From positions 248,661-312,660 of the forward strand of contig WTPW01000185.1 of NCBI GenBank assembly GCA_009809945.1: DNA of 64,000 nucleotides, in the 5' to 3' direction. Of this stretch, positions 1-11,579 are shown in pieces (position 1 is the stretch's first letter; every line of letters begins with the position of its first letter). The DNA is from Gigaspora margarita. Taxonomy: Eukaryota > Glomeromycota > Glomeromycetes > Diversisporales > Gigasporaceae. Both the position numbers and the translations under genes were made by a program. Below the pieces are notes generated by a model. The model had not been told where the DNA came from, searched no databases, and saw nothing but the letters and a program-made list of their open reading frames with translations.

Positions 1-99
1 TTGGCTGGCATTTTTTTTTTATGCTTTTTTTTTTTGATAAAAATGATTAGTCATTAAAAGCACAAATTATTTTTTTTTTACAATAGTAATAATAGAACT

Positions 100-345
100 T
101 ACTATAAAACTTGACCTTGGAAAAACCTAATCCTTGGTAATGGTAAAGACCCCTGAAAAACTTGACCAACTCCTTGGCAACGACGACCACGGCGAAAATT
201 AACCAACAGACTCAACCCGGTGAATCTTGACTCGGCGAAACTTGACCCGGCGAAACTTAACCACTGAAGCTTGGCTACGGCAAAACTTGACCACGACAAA
301 ACTTGAATATAATAAAATCCGACTAAAACTGTCATTCAACAATCT
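100..345. repeat. Degenerate minisatellite
   Basis: A run of diverged copies of a unit of about 15-20 bases resembling CGGCGAAACTTGACC, seen most clearly at 180-310. It is richer in C and G than its surroundings. A 77-codon open frame on the minus strand lies inside it, but the frame simply follows the repeat and I do not call it a gene. Confidence 0.6.
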
Positions 346-905
346 TTAATCACACATAAACTCAACCGCGAAGAACTCAACAAAACACAGCTCTATTCGC
401 GACGAATTTTTAACTACAAAATTTTTGATCGATAAGATCGCACGTACGTACTACATTAGATATAAAATTTTTGGCCAATCATATCTAACAAATTAGGATC
501 TGCAATATGCACATTTGTGGCCAATAAAAAAGAACTTCCGTCATGCTGATTAAGTGTGGAAGGAGAGTAACCTATATGTGTTTTCATAGTAAGTCACCCC
601 AATATGAGAGAAACTGCTTGATACGTAAGTATCGAGGCAATTTTTGTCTCGAATCAGCTTGGATCAAGCAGTGATGTGTCCGATCACAGTTATTTGGTTT
701 GATCGTCTTGATTGATCCGAGATAAGATTAAGTATGAGGTAATGGGAAAAGTAGAGTATAGTATGTAATTATGAGGTAATTTTGATCATAGTATATATTG
801 ATAGCAATTAAGTGTGGACCTTGTTTCTTCTGCAAACCCAAATTTCGTTTTGGTTATATTGAGCAGTTAGTAAAGTTAGTTAGTCAATTTTTAGTTTAAC
901 CTTCT
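346..905. other. No gene seen
   Basis: About 560 bases without a supported gene. It holds a GTACGTAC-type run near 440 and short inverted GGATCAA/TTGATCC words at about 660-720. I see nothing else. Confidence 0.5.
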
Positions 906-909
906 CAAC

Positions 910-2250
910 GCTATGAGCCAAAACAAAGTAAAGTCAATAACAGTTGAATATGAGTCTTTGTCACCATTAAACAGTAACGTTGAGCCAATTAAAATGGTCA
1001 GTCTAATTTTGATGCTAATTTTGGTTGTTTGTCTATGGAAACATTAAAGTTTTTTTCTGAGGTGGATACAAAGCAGGAGTTGATTAAGCAGTTGGTTAGC
1101 AAAGCTAAGAGGAGAAATGGGTTAGTTGGTTCAGATAGTTCAAGGAAAAGAAAGCAGTGGAATTGGATAGTGATCCGAAACTGCCTTTTGTTGATAGAAG
1201 TAGGACTAACATTGAAGCAGGTCAAGCTTTTGCCAAAGTTTTTGGTATTCCATCATCAGATAATAAAGTTTGAGATCCCAAAATGGGTAATGGTTTACCA
1301 CCCTTGATGTCTTCGCAAATGAAATGCCATTTAATTAGAATTTTCAAGAAAATGCATGGAAGAAGCAGAAGCTCTCAAAAGTGAGAAACCAATGGGAATA
1401 TAATGAATGATGCAAGGCAGGTCATTTGTTGGATAAGGCTCTTTTGACTGGTGAAGTTGAGTACATGCACTTGGCTAGGCAAGTAGCTCTTTAAAAAGCA
1501 TATGTTGTTAGGGTTGCAGATGAAGATGAATGGGGTATGGCTGCAAAGATGGACTTGGAAAAATCCATGAATCCAATGTCAGAATTATTTGGTGAAAAGC
1601 GTGAAAGGGCAAGAATGGCTGCACAGTTTTTTTCAAAGAGCAAACGAGCAAATGTTTCATCATCAATGTATGGTCAGCACAGAGGCAAACTTCAAGCACA
1701 TACATACCTATGTTTATGCAACCACAACCTTTTTCCACCTAATTGGTAGCAGATGCCCATTCAGGAATGTTATATGGTTCAATGATGAGAAATCAATGGA
1801 ATAAACTAGGTTTGTAAGACACATCTGGTCTTGTGTTTTTGGGAACAGGCAGCTCGTAATTCTGTATCACAGAATTCTTGATCAGATATACCAAGATGCC
1901 AGCAAGTGTTTCTATCAACTTGTTTAGAAACATAGGTACATCTAGTAGTTTTGGAGCTTCAAAAAAAGTGGTATATTTTTTATGTGAGGATAAAGATTAT
2001 TGAGTGTGAATTGAGAAAGCACATGATTATGCCCTTTTATTGTGATGGTGCCAGATTCAACCAAGAAGACTATATTACAATTTGCAATAAAGTATTTTTT
2101 ATATCAATTTACTGGTTTAAATATATTTTTTTTAGCATAAGACTCAGAGTGAGACTTGTCAATCTAAAAGCAAATCGCATGAATATATTCTATCTTACTG
2201 GAAATCTGAAGATTTTGTAGCAAGTGATCTTAAATCAACAAATAATTTGC
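910..2250 (+). pseudogene. Decayed coding stretch, family not recognised
   Basis: Protein-like text appears on the plus strand in changing frames. Examples are MSQNKVKSITVEYESL from 913, the LPFVDRSRTNIEAGQAF region near 1180, and an acidic-basic stretch (KMDLEKSMNPMSELF) near 1545. Codon usage and the runs of charged residues suggest a real protein once, now broken several times. I cannot name the family. It could be the N-terminal or nucleic-acid-binding protein of a mobile element, or a multi-exon host gene lost to decay. It lies upstream of the dioxygenase relic in the same orientation, but nothing proves they were one gene. Confidence 0.4.
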
Positions 2251-2259
2251 AATCCATGT

Positions 2260-3020
2260 TTTAATGGATCCAAAGATTACCTTTTTCAAAAAATTTGCAA
2301 AAAAAAGGCAATGACAAGTTATTAAAATATTACTAGACTGAGAAGTGCTTCTATTAGATGCTATAAACCAAACACCTTTTTTCTGAAATATAATTCTCTT
2401 TCCAATTCTAACCTAGAAAATTTTTGGAATGAATTATACAATTGCAATACTAGTACTAAGTCAGAAAAACCACTACCACTCCAAACAGCTCTAACTATTC
2501 ATCCTATTTTAACTAACTTTCAAATACCACTAAATTTATTGATTTGCTAGAATCAGAAATTTTTGATAAGGCCAAATATGTAAATAAAAATTCTGATTTA
2601 GCATAGAAGCAATTCACTTTGTAGACAATTTTTGTAGTTAGTCCTTCCATTGGCAAGCAAATTCATCATCATTGTTATTACTTCTGGTCCAAGATAAAGC
2701 ATGCATATCAGTGTGCATAAAAGCAAAAAAAGGTTCAATAGAACAATTGTTAATCTCTTAGGCACTTGGTTGAAAGTTAAAAGAAAATCAAATTATTGCT
2801 AGTAAATTAACCAATAAGATGTTAGAAGAAAATATCAACATAGAGGGTATCACTATATATTTGACCTAAATGTTTTAAGAATACTTTTAGAGAAACAATT
2901 TTTTAGTATATTTATATACTTTTTAAAGTTCTAGGGTTGCAAAAGATGCAAGGAAAGCAGTGCAACAATACTATATTCATAGTTTAATAATCCATCTCAC
3001 CAGTTCAAAGAATTTAAAAA
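2260..3020 (+). pseudogene. Decayed coding-like stretch upstream of the dioxygenase relic
   Basis: Short protein-like runs on the plus strand, such as NLENFWNELYNCN near 2420, are interrupted by stops and frame changes. The orientation and position fit the lost N-terminal part of the relic that follows at 3025. I do not recognise a domain. The stretch could equally be AT-rich noise with chance open frames. Confidence 0.25.
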
Positions 3021-3024
3021 AGAA

Positions 3025-3510
3025 TTGGTTGAGCATTTTGGTGCTTTTACGGGTAATAATAATGAGCTTTATACAACATTGAATACTGCCTCATCTCATA
3101 ACCAGGAACATTTAAAATGTGTTCAAGAATTAATACAAGGCCTTCAACCATTGTCTGATGCTGTTAATGGTTACATTAGAAATACATATTCAGTCTTGTA
3201 TACAAAAATGAGAAAACTTGAACTTGGACCAAATGTTCCTAAATCATTTGGTGCTTTTTCTACTGTGGCAGTTATTTTAATATAATCTCTTAGTTCAATC
3301 AAGATGTAAAAGACCACCATGATTCACTTTGTGTAGTCTGCCCACTTGGAATATTCAAGGGTGGACAATTGGTGTTTCCAGAACTTAAGTTAATTGTTCA
3401 TGTTAAAGAGGGTAAAGCAGTGGCTTTAGGTCTAATATTTTGGTTCATGGAAATTTCCTGGTTCTTATAGGGTGTACAACATAGTGTAGTATTTTTTACA
3501 TGGCACTATA
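3025..3510 (+). pseudogene. 2OG-Fe(II) dioxygenase relic (TET/JBP-like), copy 1
   Basis: An 86-codon open frame (3025-3285) ends in a GPNVPKSFGAF motif. The next frame (about 3297-3430) reads DHHDSLCVVCPLG, then GGQLVFPEL and LIVHVKEGKAVA. This is the pattern of a double-stranded beta-helix dioxygenase of the 2OGFeDO (TET/JBP) kind known from fungi, where such genes often travel with KDZ transposons. A third frame near 3430-3460 carries an FRSNILVHGN-like strand, and near 3470 there is a QHSVVFF strand. The frame changes at least twice and the first metal-binding histidine appears lost, so it is inactive. A diverged relative lies at 48490-50150. The family assignment comes from motif memory, not from a search. 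Confidence 0.5.
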
Positions 3511-3581
3511 ATTAAGCAAAACAGAAAATATGGCACTTTATTTAGCAATTTAGATTTAGATATTGATACAAATATATACAA

Positions 3582-3715
3582 AAATATTAAAAAGAAAAAG
3601 GCCAAATCCATGAAATTGGGTTTTATGGTCTTCTAAAATGAAAAATATTAAATAGAAAAAGCCAAATCCATGAAGTTGGGTTTATGGTCTTCAAAAATAA
3701 AAAATTTAAAATGAA
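3582..3715. repeat. Two-copy 60-bp tandem duplication
   Basis: The segment starting GCCAAATCCATGAARTTGGG occurs at 3601 and again at 3661 with few differences, giving a unit of 60 bases. Confidence 0.85.
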
Positions 3716-4140
3716 GCTATCTTAGTAAGTATAACAGCCATGTCAAAAATCATTTTTCAAAATGAATACTTATTTTTGCTTCTAATTTATTTAAGATTTT
3801 GAGCTTGCAAGAAGAGGGTTACTAGCAATATATGAAATTTAATACTAGTTACAAATATATAGATTAAATAATTAATAGCATGTAGTTTAAATATTTGTAA
3901 TAAATTTTTATAAATTTTTATAGTAAATAAATACTATTTGAAATATCTTTAAAATACAAAAAAAATGATCTAACAAGATTCTTATAAAAATCAAATCTTA
4001 TAGTATATAGATAAAGGTATGTAATACTAGAAATTTTAAATAAAATATTATATATAAAAATTTATAATAGTTCATGTACATATAAATTTTAAGATAGATG
4101 GACATAATTGATAATGGTTTTTAGATAAGAAAAAAAAAGA
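3716..4140. other. No gene seen
   Basis: Very AT-rich DNA with no open frame, repeat or site I can support. Confidence 0.5.
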
Positions 4141-4144
4141 AATT

Positions 4145-4365
4145 GTTAGTTAAATATTTAGCTATTCTTTTAATAGAGCTGTTCTTTGCACATATTTTTC
4201 AAGCTTATTAAATTCTGCATGAAGAGCAGGTGATACATACAATACCAAGATAGATCCATTAAAGGGTTGCACAATTAATAAGTATTTGATTTTTGGACTA
4301 TAAAAAGTATTATGTATAGTCTGTTATTTGTATTACTATCAGGCCAATTAAATTCTAATAGCACC
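4145..4365 (-). pseudogene. Fragment of Helitron helicase 3' end, duplicate copy
   Basis: This stretch aligns by eye with 5618-5830 over most of its length. Shared words include GTTAGTTAAATATTT, TTAATARAGCTGTTCTTT and GCATGAAGAG. It therefore duplicates the C-terminal coding end of the Helitron helicase relic that starts 1.25 kb further on, in the same orientation. It is broken and non-functional. It could come from a tandem or nested second Helitron, or from a local duplication. Confidence 0.65.
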
Positions 4366-5614
4366 TAGAGGCAGTCAGAAATCAAAAATTAACCAATAGC
4401 AAAATTCACAGGATTTGACTATTGATCAATGGGTGATTATAGGATCAGTAATTGTTTGATAAATAAGGTAATTAGTATTTGACATCAACAATGAATCAGG
4501 AACTAATCAATGATTTTTATATATAATGATAGAATTTATACACATGGCTCTTTATGCTCTTTTGTTCTTATAATCAATTAAGAGTTAATGCTTCTATTTG
4601 AATTTTGAAGATTACTTTCCATCAGTTAGGTTTTTATAATATTAATTAATAATAATAGAGACAATATAAAGCAAAGGTAGATGTTTTGTTATAGATAAAA
4701 ATTAAAAATAAGTTATTTACTACTGCACTACTTCTAGTGCTATGGTTTTGAAGTATTAAACTCAACTGAGTTTGTTTTATTTCAAGGTAACAGAATTATC
4801 ACTTAAATACTTATTACAATGTTTTTTCTATATAGGTTTTGAGTATTGAACTTATTTAATAAATGGAATAAAGTGAATAAAGGTAATAAAGTGAATAAGT
4901 GTAATAAATCGAATCAATGCAATAAAGTGCATATTTGATATATAACATAAATTTGATAAATTGAATTTATCATTTAAGTTCACTATGCTTACAGATAAGG
5001 AAACAATTTACTATTTCCATTCTAGGGCTTGTGTTTTTATATTAATCTGTTTGAGGAATATATATATAAATATGTATATAAAGTGGAATAGAAAATATAG
5101 AATGAAGAAAAAAAATTATAATGCAGGTGCCTGAAGCCCTTTATAATAGTGGTAATAGTTTAAATAAAATGGCAATAATATATTTTTTTATTTTCTTATA
5201 CATTTTATACTGCATTTGACTCTAATCAATTACATTATTGAATTGGTTATACAATAATAAACTTTACTTTGACTCATGCTAATCATATAATTTTGATTAT
5301 CTCATGCAAACTAGCTATGAGATAAATAAATAAATATGTAGATATATATATTTCTTTATCTTTATTTTTTTTTCATCACTAATTATTCTCACAATTTAAG
5401 TACTATTAAGTCATAGAGGCACTACTAAACAGTGTTACTGCAAATAAAATATTTCAAACCTAGTCTAGGCCATAACTTGCATACTAGAATAATATTTGTA
5501 TACAGGTAAAGTTATGTAATTCGAAGTGAAATATAATATAGAGGAACTTAAAATATTTATATATATTTGTTAAGACAGACTAATATAATTTGATTGTAAT
5601 TTTTCAGAACAAGA
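4366..5614. other. No gene; GTRAATAAA microsatellite inside
   Basis: AT-rich spacer between the two helicase 3' ends. At 4859-4930 there is a degenerate run of GTRAATAAA units. I see no coding text or inverted repeats of note. Confidence 0.5.
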
Positions 5615-7500
5615 AAAATTAGAAGAGGTAGTTAAATATTTGGCCATTCTTTTAATAAAGCTGTTCTTTTTGTATATTTTTCAATTTTATCAAATTCAGC
5701 ATGAAGAGTGGCTAATACACACATATTTAAAGTAGATTTATTAAAAGGTTGCATAATTAATAAAATCATCTAATTTTTGTACTCTAGAAAGCATTACATA
5801 TAGGCAATTGCTTGTATTACTATTAGTTAGATCAACTATTGCCTTTTGGAGAGTTCTTTCTTGATATTTATAATCAGTAAAAGCAAATGCAGGAGTTAAA
5901 GGTAGCTGAAAGCATTGAAACCTACATTGAATTTTTGATCTATCATTTTTCCAAATAGAATATATACACGGGCATTTAATAGGGTAAATAGGTACGTAAT
6001 TAGATTGAAGGTTTTGATATAAATCAGATGTTCTATCTGTTAGTTCAATTATAACATATTTTGATGGACTTTTTAAAACTATAGAATTTTTATTACAATA
6101 CAAATGTTCAATAGAATCAGCATCATATACAATTTCTCTAAGAATTCCTTGAGAGCCATTTGCAAGGTTATCATCTGTACAAATATTTACAGTAATAACA
6201 ACTTTTGTATTAATGAATAAAGGGAGAATACTATATAATAAATTTTCTTTTGTATCAGGTATTGATAAAAATTTAATATGATTATTTCCAGTAAGAATAT
6301 TTTAGTTATAAGAGTCTTGTGTGCAGGAATAAATAAGGGGTTGCTTATTATAATAAGCATGTTCTGTTGTAGCTTCAAAATTGAGTTGAACACAAAGATC
6401 ATTTCTTGTTACATAAAAATCACATCTCTTCAATCTATTGAATTAATTCTATTATCACTTAGGTTTTTAGATTTATAGCAGATTTCTGAGCATCTATAAT
6501 ATTTTTTTTTATGCATTCTATTTAAAATTTTAGCAAAAATAGGTCATCTATTTGATGCATTGTTTTTTTCAAGATAACTATATGTTTAATACATGACCAA
6601 AAATTTTTTCTTGTAATATTGGCAACTAAATGGGGTTAATAGATAATGGATCAAAAGTATAATTTTTTTTAGTAGATTTTTGAGAAACTTTAATATCATC
6701 AGAGGAGTGTGAATTAATGGGAATAAAGGGAAGATTTTGATAATATTATCTAGCATATATAAAGCTATGTTTCAGACTAGAAGTAATTGCATAAAATCAC
6801 CAACAAATAAAATATTTAAGCTAGCAAAGGAGAGAGAATTATCTGTTGCTTTTAATTTTTTTATAAAAGTATGAAATTGAGCTAAAAGATTTTTGCCAAT
6901 TATAAATATTTCTTCTAAAATAATATATTCTATATTGAACTATAATTATTGAAGTTGACATAAAGATTCTTTTGACAAAGTGGCAGATTTTTTTCTATTT
7001 TCACTAAAACCAAAACTGCATGCAGAATAAATAGTAATAACTATGTTTATTAAAAAACTTAATAATTTTCTCCAATATTATTAGAGATATTACTCTCTAT
7101 TATTAATTCTATAAAGTCTTAATAGGTATTATTTGGCCATTTAGCAATATGTTCTAGTTTACTTTTTCCTTTAATAGAGTTCAAAGCATCATTTAATATT
7201 GTTTCTTGAAGATTTTCAGGATCAAAGTCATTATTTTTGAGGTTTATTTGCAATTCTTCTTCCAGTTTATCATTATATATCTCATTTTGTAATGTATTAA
7301 CATTACTTGTAATATCTAAGTCACATATATTTTCTTCCTCAAATACTATATCTTCCATTTCTACAGGACTTTCAACATAATTTGAAAGAGTTAGGATTAT
7401 TCTCGACACTCTTATAATAGTATTGCTCCACAAATTTTCATCATGCTCTGGCCTTGAAATTGTTTGTAAAAAGTGTTGCAATTGTTGAGGTCTTTGTTGG
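5615..7500 (-). pseudogene. Helitron helicase (Pif1-like) C-terminal region, broken
   Basis: Read on the minus strand, this is the C-terminal half of a fungal Helitron protein. At 7119-7481 a 120-codon frame carries the acidic linker ending in DALNSIKGKSKLEHIAKWP. Near 6930-6900 EYIILEEIF resembles Walker B, and near 6850-6790 ASLNILFVGDFMQ matches the Pif1 motif that follows it. At 5741-6103 PLTPAFAFTDYKYQERTL and YVMLSRVQKLDDF are the last helicase motifs of Helitron RepHel proteins. These pieces lie in different frames with stops between, so the gene is dead. The Rep (HUH) end is not present here. Helitron helicases unwind DNA for rolling-circle transposition. Confidence 0.8.
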
Positions 7501-8241
7501 ATAGGTTGAGGAATTGTTTACATTCCATAATGTATCACATTAGCATGTTTTGTTAATTTATAAGAGGTTAAAAAGTTTTTTTTTACAGATTCTACAATAA
7601 TAATTGTCATTTTTTTTAATGATAAAAAGAAACTCTAGAATTGTCATGCAATTAAATAGTTTTTGGACTAGCTATGTAGTAAAATAGTTTTTAGAAATTA
7701 TTTTTGCTTAAATAATCTTTGAAGATTATTTGCAATAAATCTTTAAAATTATTATAATGAAACAATCTTTAAAGATTAGTATAATGAAGTAAACCTTTAG
7801 AAATTAGCTCATGCTGGTGATAATCTCTCTAAAGTAGTGTTCTGGATAGGCTAATCTGAATTGCCTATTAAGCATAATTTGTTAAGAATTTCTAATCAAT
7901 CTTGTTTTTTATTATATAAATTAAGTTAATGAATTACTGGGTTGATCCTACTCTAGATATTAGATGTGATAGTAAATTAATCTTTAGAGACTAATCATTA
8001 TTTGTTTAATATTTCATAAGTAAGTATATATTTAGTAAAGATCTAATCTGATAAATAAAATATATCTGGGTATTCAATGAATATTTGGATATCCCAAAAG
8101 ACTAAACCCATTTACAATTGAATATTATATTTATTGATCTAAGTATTGAAATAAGCAGTTTGAGTTCATAATATTAACCAATTTTAATTTAATTTTTTTA
8201 TATTAATTTAGCTGTTAGAATAAAGAAGCTTAATATAAGCG
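7501..8241. other. No gene seen
   Basis: AT-rich DNA with short AATCTTTAAAGATT-like words at 7710-7790 but no supported gene or element. Confidence 0.45.
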
Positions 8242-9620
8242 TTTAACTTGTAATCTGTGAGTAATGAAAAGGATTTATTAGTGATTGGTGGAGTGCTATT
8301 ATCAGTGTTTAAAATTCAAATCTAAAGTTATGTTCTCAAAAGAACATAATTTAAATTTTTATTGTTCTCAAAAACTTTTTAATGTTCATTATATATTAAA
8401 TAAATTGAATATTAATTTTTAAAAAATGTTCATATTCTATATTTACAATTCACATACTAAGTTTATACTTATCTATTAATAATTTTTTAAAGTTTGTATA
8501 TAATTCTTCATATTTTTTCAATATAACACAATATATTATACAATTCAATTTCGAATAATTTTGTTAAATTTCAAGTGCTTTTCATATTTGCTTATAATAA
8601 AACAAGATTTTCTATAATATTTTACTGATGCTACTATTGGTTAATGTGATAAATTAGAATCAAATTACTTTGTTATTTAACTATTTAAATGTCATACTAA
8701 CAAATACTTTGTATCTTTTTGCTTGCTTAGTATTAGCATATCATTTGACACAAATCATCTATATAAGTTTATACAATAATAATACTTTCTATATAAAAAA
8801 CACACTGTACAATTAACGAATGTTTAATTTTAAAAATCTTTAAAGATGATTTTCTTAATATTTATTTGTTATCTATATTGTCTAACTTTAAATATATGTA
8901 CTATACATAGTATGTGTATGTATATACATATGTACATATGTACATACATATACATATTTATGCAGAATTTGTCATGAACAAATTACATTATCAAATTGAT
9001 GAACATTTTATATAATTTATTGTTCTTATTAATAAATCTAGAACATAAAAATTTTATAAATGTTCTCTTTGAACTATCAAATAAGAGAACCTTTTCTAAA
9101 TATCAATGTTCTTAAAAAAATTCAAATGTTCATTGAGAACCATGAGAACATTGAATTTTAAACACTGGCTATTATAATCAAAAAACAATTAATACCCATA
9201 ATCTGGAGCTATTTTTAAATTTTCTCAATTTCAGCAAAGCTAACATCTTTTGTGTTTCTATAAAAATTATAAAAGCAATTTTTCTCTTTCTAAAAGTTGT
9301 GAATTCATCAAAATTGACCCAATGGACCATAAGATATTATTATTTTATCTTCACAATCATATGAAAAAAATTTTATATGATTGTGAAGATAAAATGATAA
9401 TATCTCATGGTCCATTAGGTCAATTTGATAAATTCGCCACTTTTAGAAAAAGGAAAATCAGCTTTACAATTTTTATAAAAATACAAAAGATGTTAGCTTT
9501 GCAAAAATTGAGAAAATTAAAAATAACTTCAGATTATGGGTATTAATTGTTTTGATTATAATATGCACCCACCAATCACTAATTAAATCCTTTTTTTTAC
9601 TCATGGATTACGAATTAAAA
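8242..9620. repeat. Foldback element with long arms
   Basis: The right arm (about 9375-9620) is the reverse complement of 8242-8302 plus 9176-9362, with a loop of only about 10 bases near 9363-9374. The left arm is split by the inserted element at 8303-9167. Arms match closely over roughly 250 bases. Without the insert the element is about 500 bp. A 98-codon open frame at 9250-9546 crosses the palindrome and is an artefact of it. I could not fix a target duplication. Confidence 0.85.
8303..9167. mobile_element. Non-autonomous hAT-like element, 865 bp
   Basis: It begins CAGTGTTTAAAATTCAA and ends with the exact reverse complement, a 17-bp terminal inverted repeat. It is flanked by a perfect 8-bp duplication, GCTATTAT, at 8295-8302 and 9168-9175. 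An 8-bp duplication and a CAGTG end are typical of hAT elements. It carries no coding text. Repeated TGTTCTC/GAGAACA words near both ends look like subterminal transposase-binding sites. It sits inside one arm of the foldback, so it is the younger insertion. Confidence 0.92.
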
Positions 9621-10780
9621 TAAGGTATGTTATACAAATCTAGTATTTAATTTCTACAAATAACCCAAAAAAATAATATATTACAATTAGTAATTACAAA
9701 AATTCCTCCTGTTGCTATAGAAAATGTGCATATTATGATAAGTTCATCTTTGATCTCAAGATTATGGATATACAATTGAATAGGTTTTATTTAACCAACT
9801 AGATATTATTAAAAATTGATGAAAAAAGATTTGTTATGCCTTTTCTGCAAATAAGTTGAATAGTATATAAAGAATTAAAGCAACTAATAATATGAAAGCA
9901 TGCAAACTATCTATTGCACTCAAGACTTTATTCATTATACTGAAAAAATATTCAGTATATAGTTTAACAACTATGCAATTTTGTAATAATAAATTTTAAA
10001 AAAAAAGTTGAATATTATATTGTATAGTCAAAATTAGCTCTTGGGGTGAAATCATATTCTGCAGAGAGCAATAATAAAAGATTAGGTTTCTCAATCATGT
10101 GCACCATAAATTGAATCACACAAATTCTTAATCACCTGGATTTTATTATCAATTAAGAATCACATAATGAACACAAGATTGAAAAGTTTGTATATGAGTG
10201 ATTGATTTGCTTATATAATATAATAAAATTATAATTTATTAACTATTGTTAATTAATTTGGATCTGGTGCCAAGTAAATAATGGATATACAAAAAAAAAA
10301 GTTAGTTAGGATCAGTCATGCAAATCAAAGAAAAAAACCAAAAAACTACAACCTATACTTATATACCAAAGTAAGAACATAACTATGAGTATAAAATTAG
10401 GTTGGTTTCGACTCTTATGTGCAAGAAGGAGCACATAAGGAAAAAGAATATTGACACTATAGAAAAATGAAAAAGAGCAAGCAAACAAATTTGAAAATAG
10501 AAACTCAAAAAACCTATTCATGGTCAATAATGGCCATGACATATATTGAATTTGTATTTAATAGTTTATTTGTTTTAGAACCTTTGTGAGGAAACTTGTA
10601 AATTAATACTCAAGTTTTTTTTGAACAAATTAGATTTTAAGTCATAAAATCTTTTATTTTACTTAGTATACTCAAAATAATACTTGATCTTGAAGCTAGT
10701 AGTTTTGTATTATTTTAAAAAGATTGCAGATCACTAGGGCTTTTTTAAAGTATTAAAGTAACATATAATAATAATTTGAG
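9621..10780. other. No gene seen
   Basis: AT-rich stretch with no supported coding region. A short inverted repeat (TTCTTAAT / ATTAAGAA) lies at about 10115-10165. Confidence 0.45.
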
Positions 10781-10784
10781 AGGT

Positions 10785-11045
10785 TTTTTTATTATTAGAA
10801 TATGAGAAATATTTTTATTTAGCATTATTTTTTTTATTATTAAAACATGAAAAATATGAGTTTTTTTATTATTTGAATATAAAGGGCATAATGCTTTTTT
10901 TTCTAGTTTTTAATCAGTATACAAGCTTTTTTATATAAATCAGAACATATTATTAGAACATGAGCTTTTTATATTAGAGCACAAGTTTTTTTAATTAGAG
11001 CACAAGTTTTTTTATTAGAGCATAGATTCTTTTTTTTCAGAACAC
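10785..11045. repeat. T-rich degenerate tandem repeat
   Basis: Diverged copies of a roughly 20-25 base unit of the form TTATTAGARCATGAGTTTTTT. They are best preserved at 10940-11040, where the unit is TTATTAGAGCACAAGTTTTT. Confidence 0.65.
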
Positions 11046-11579
11046 AATTTTCAAAATATATAGAAGTAGAGATTTATTTCTTCAAAATGAACTTTATTTT
11101 CTTTCTTTTACTAAATAACTAACAAATTTTTTACTAAATTTTTTTTCTATAGAGTTTATTTCCTTTATGTTTTCCAAAAACAAAAAAAGGCTGCACAAAG
11201 AAACCTCAGAAACAAGAAAGTATAAAAACCAACAAACCTTCTCTTGAAAGTTATAAACCAACTTTTTTAGAACCCCAGATATCTCTCATATAGATCATAC
11301 CTGATTTGCATGAATTTAGACATTTTTGCTACCTCTAAAATCAAGTAAATTTGCTAAAAGTTGGATTATTACATATAAATTTTATAGCAATTTGCTAAAA
11401 ACTAAATTATAACATCTAGTATCAGGTAAATAAATATAGTATAAATTTTTTTATTTGAATTCGTAGAATTAAAATTAAAAAATTTTTATCAAATTTGGTC
11501 AAGAACTCATAAAGATATCTTGCATGAAAGTTCCTATAAACAATTTTAACGTAGCTTCTTTGTAATGTTTTTTTGCTTT

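Noticed and set aside
102-335. 77-codon minus-strand frame
   Set aside because: It lies wholly in a minisatellite and mirrors the repeat unit.
9250-9546. 98-codon open frame
   Set aside because: It runs through the centre of a long palindrome; the openness follows from the inverted repeat and no family match is visible.
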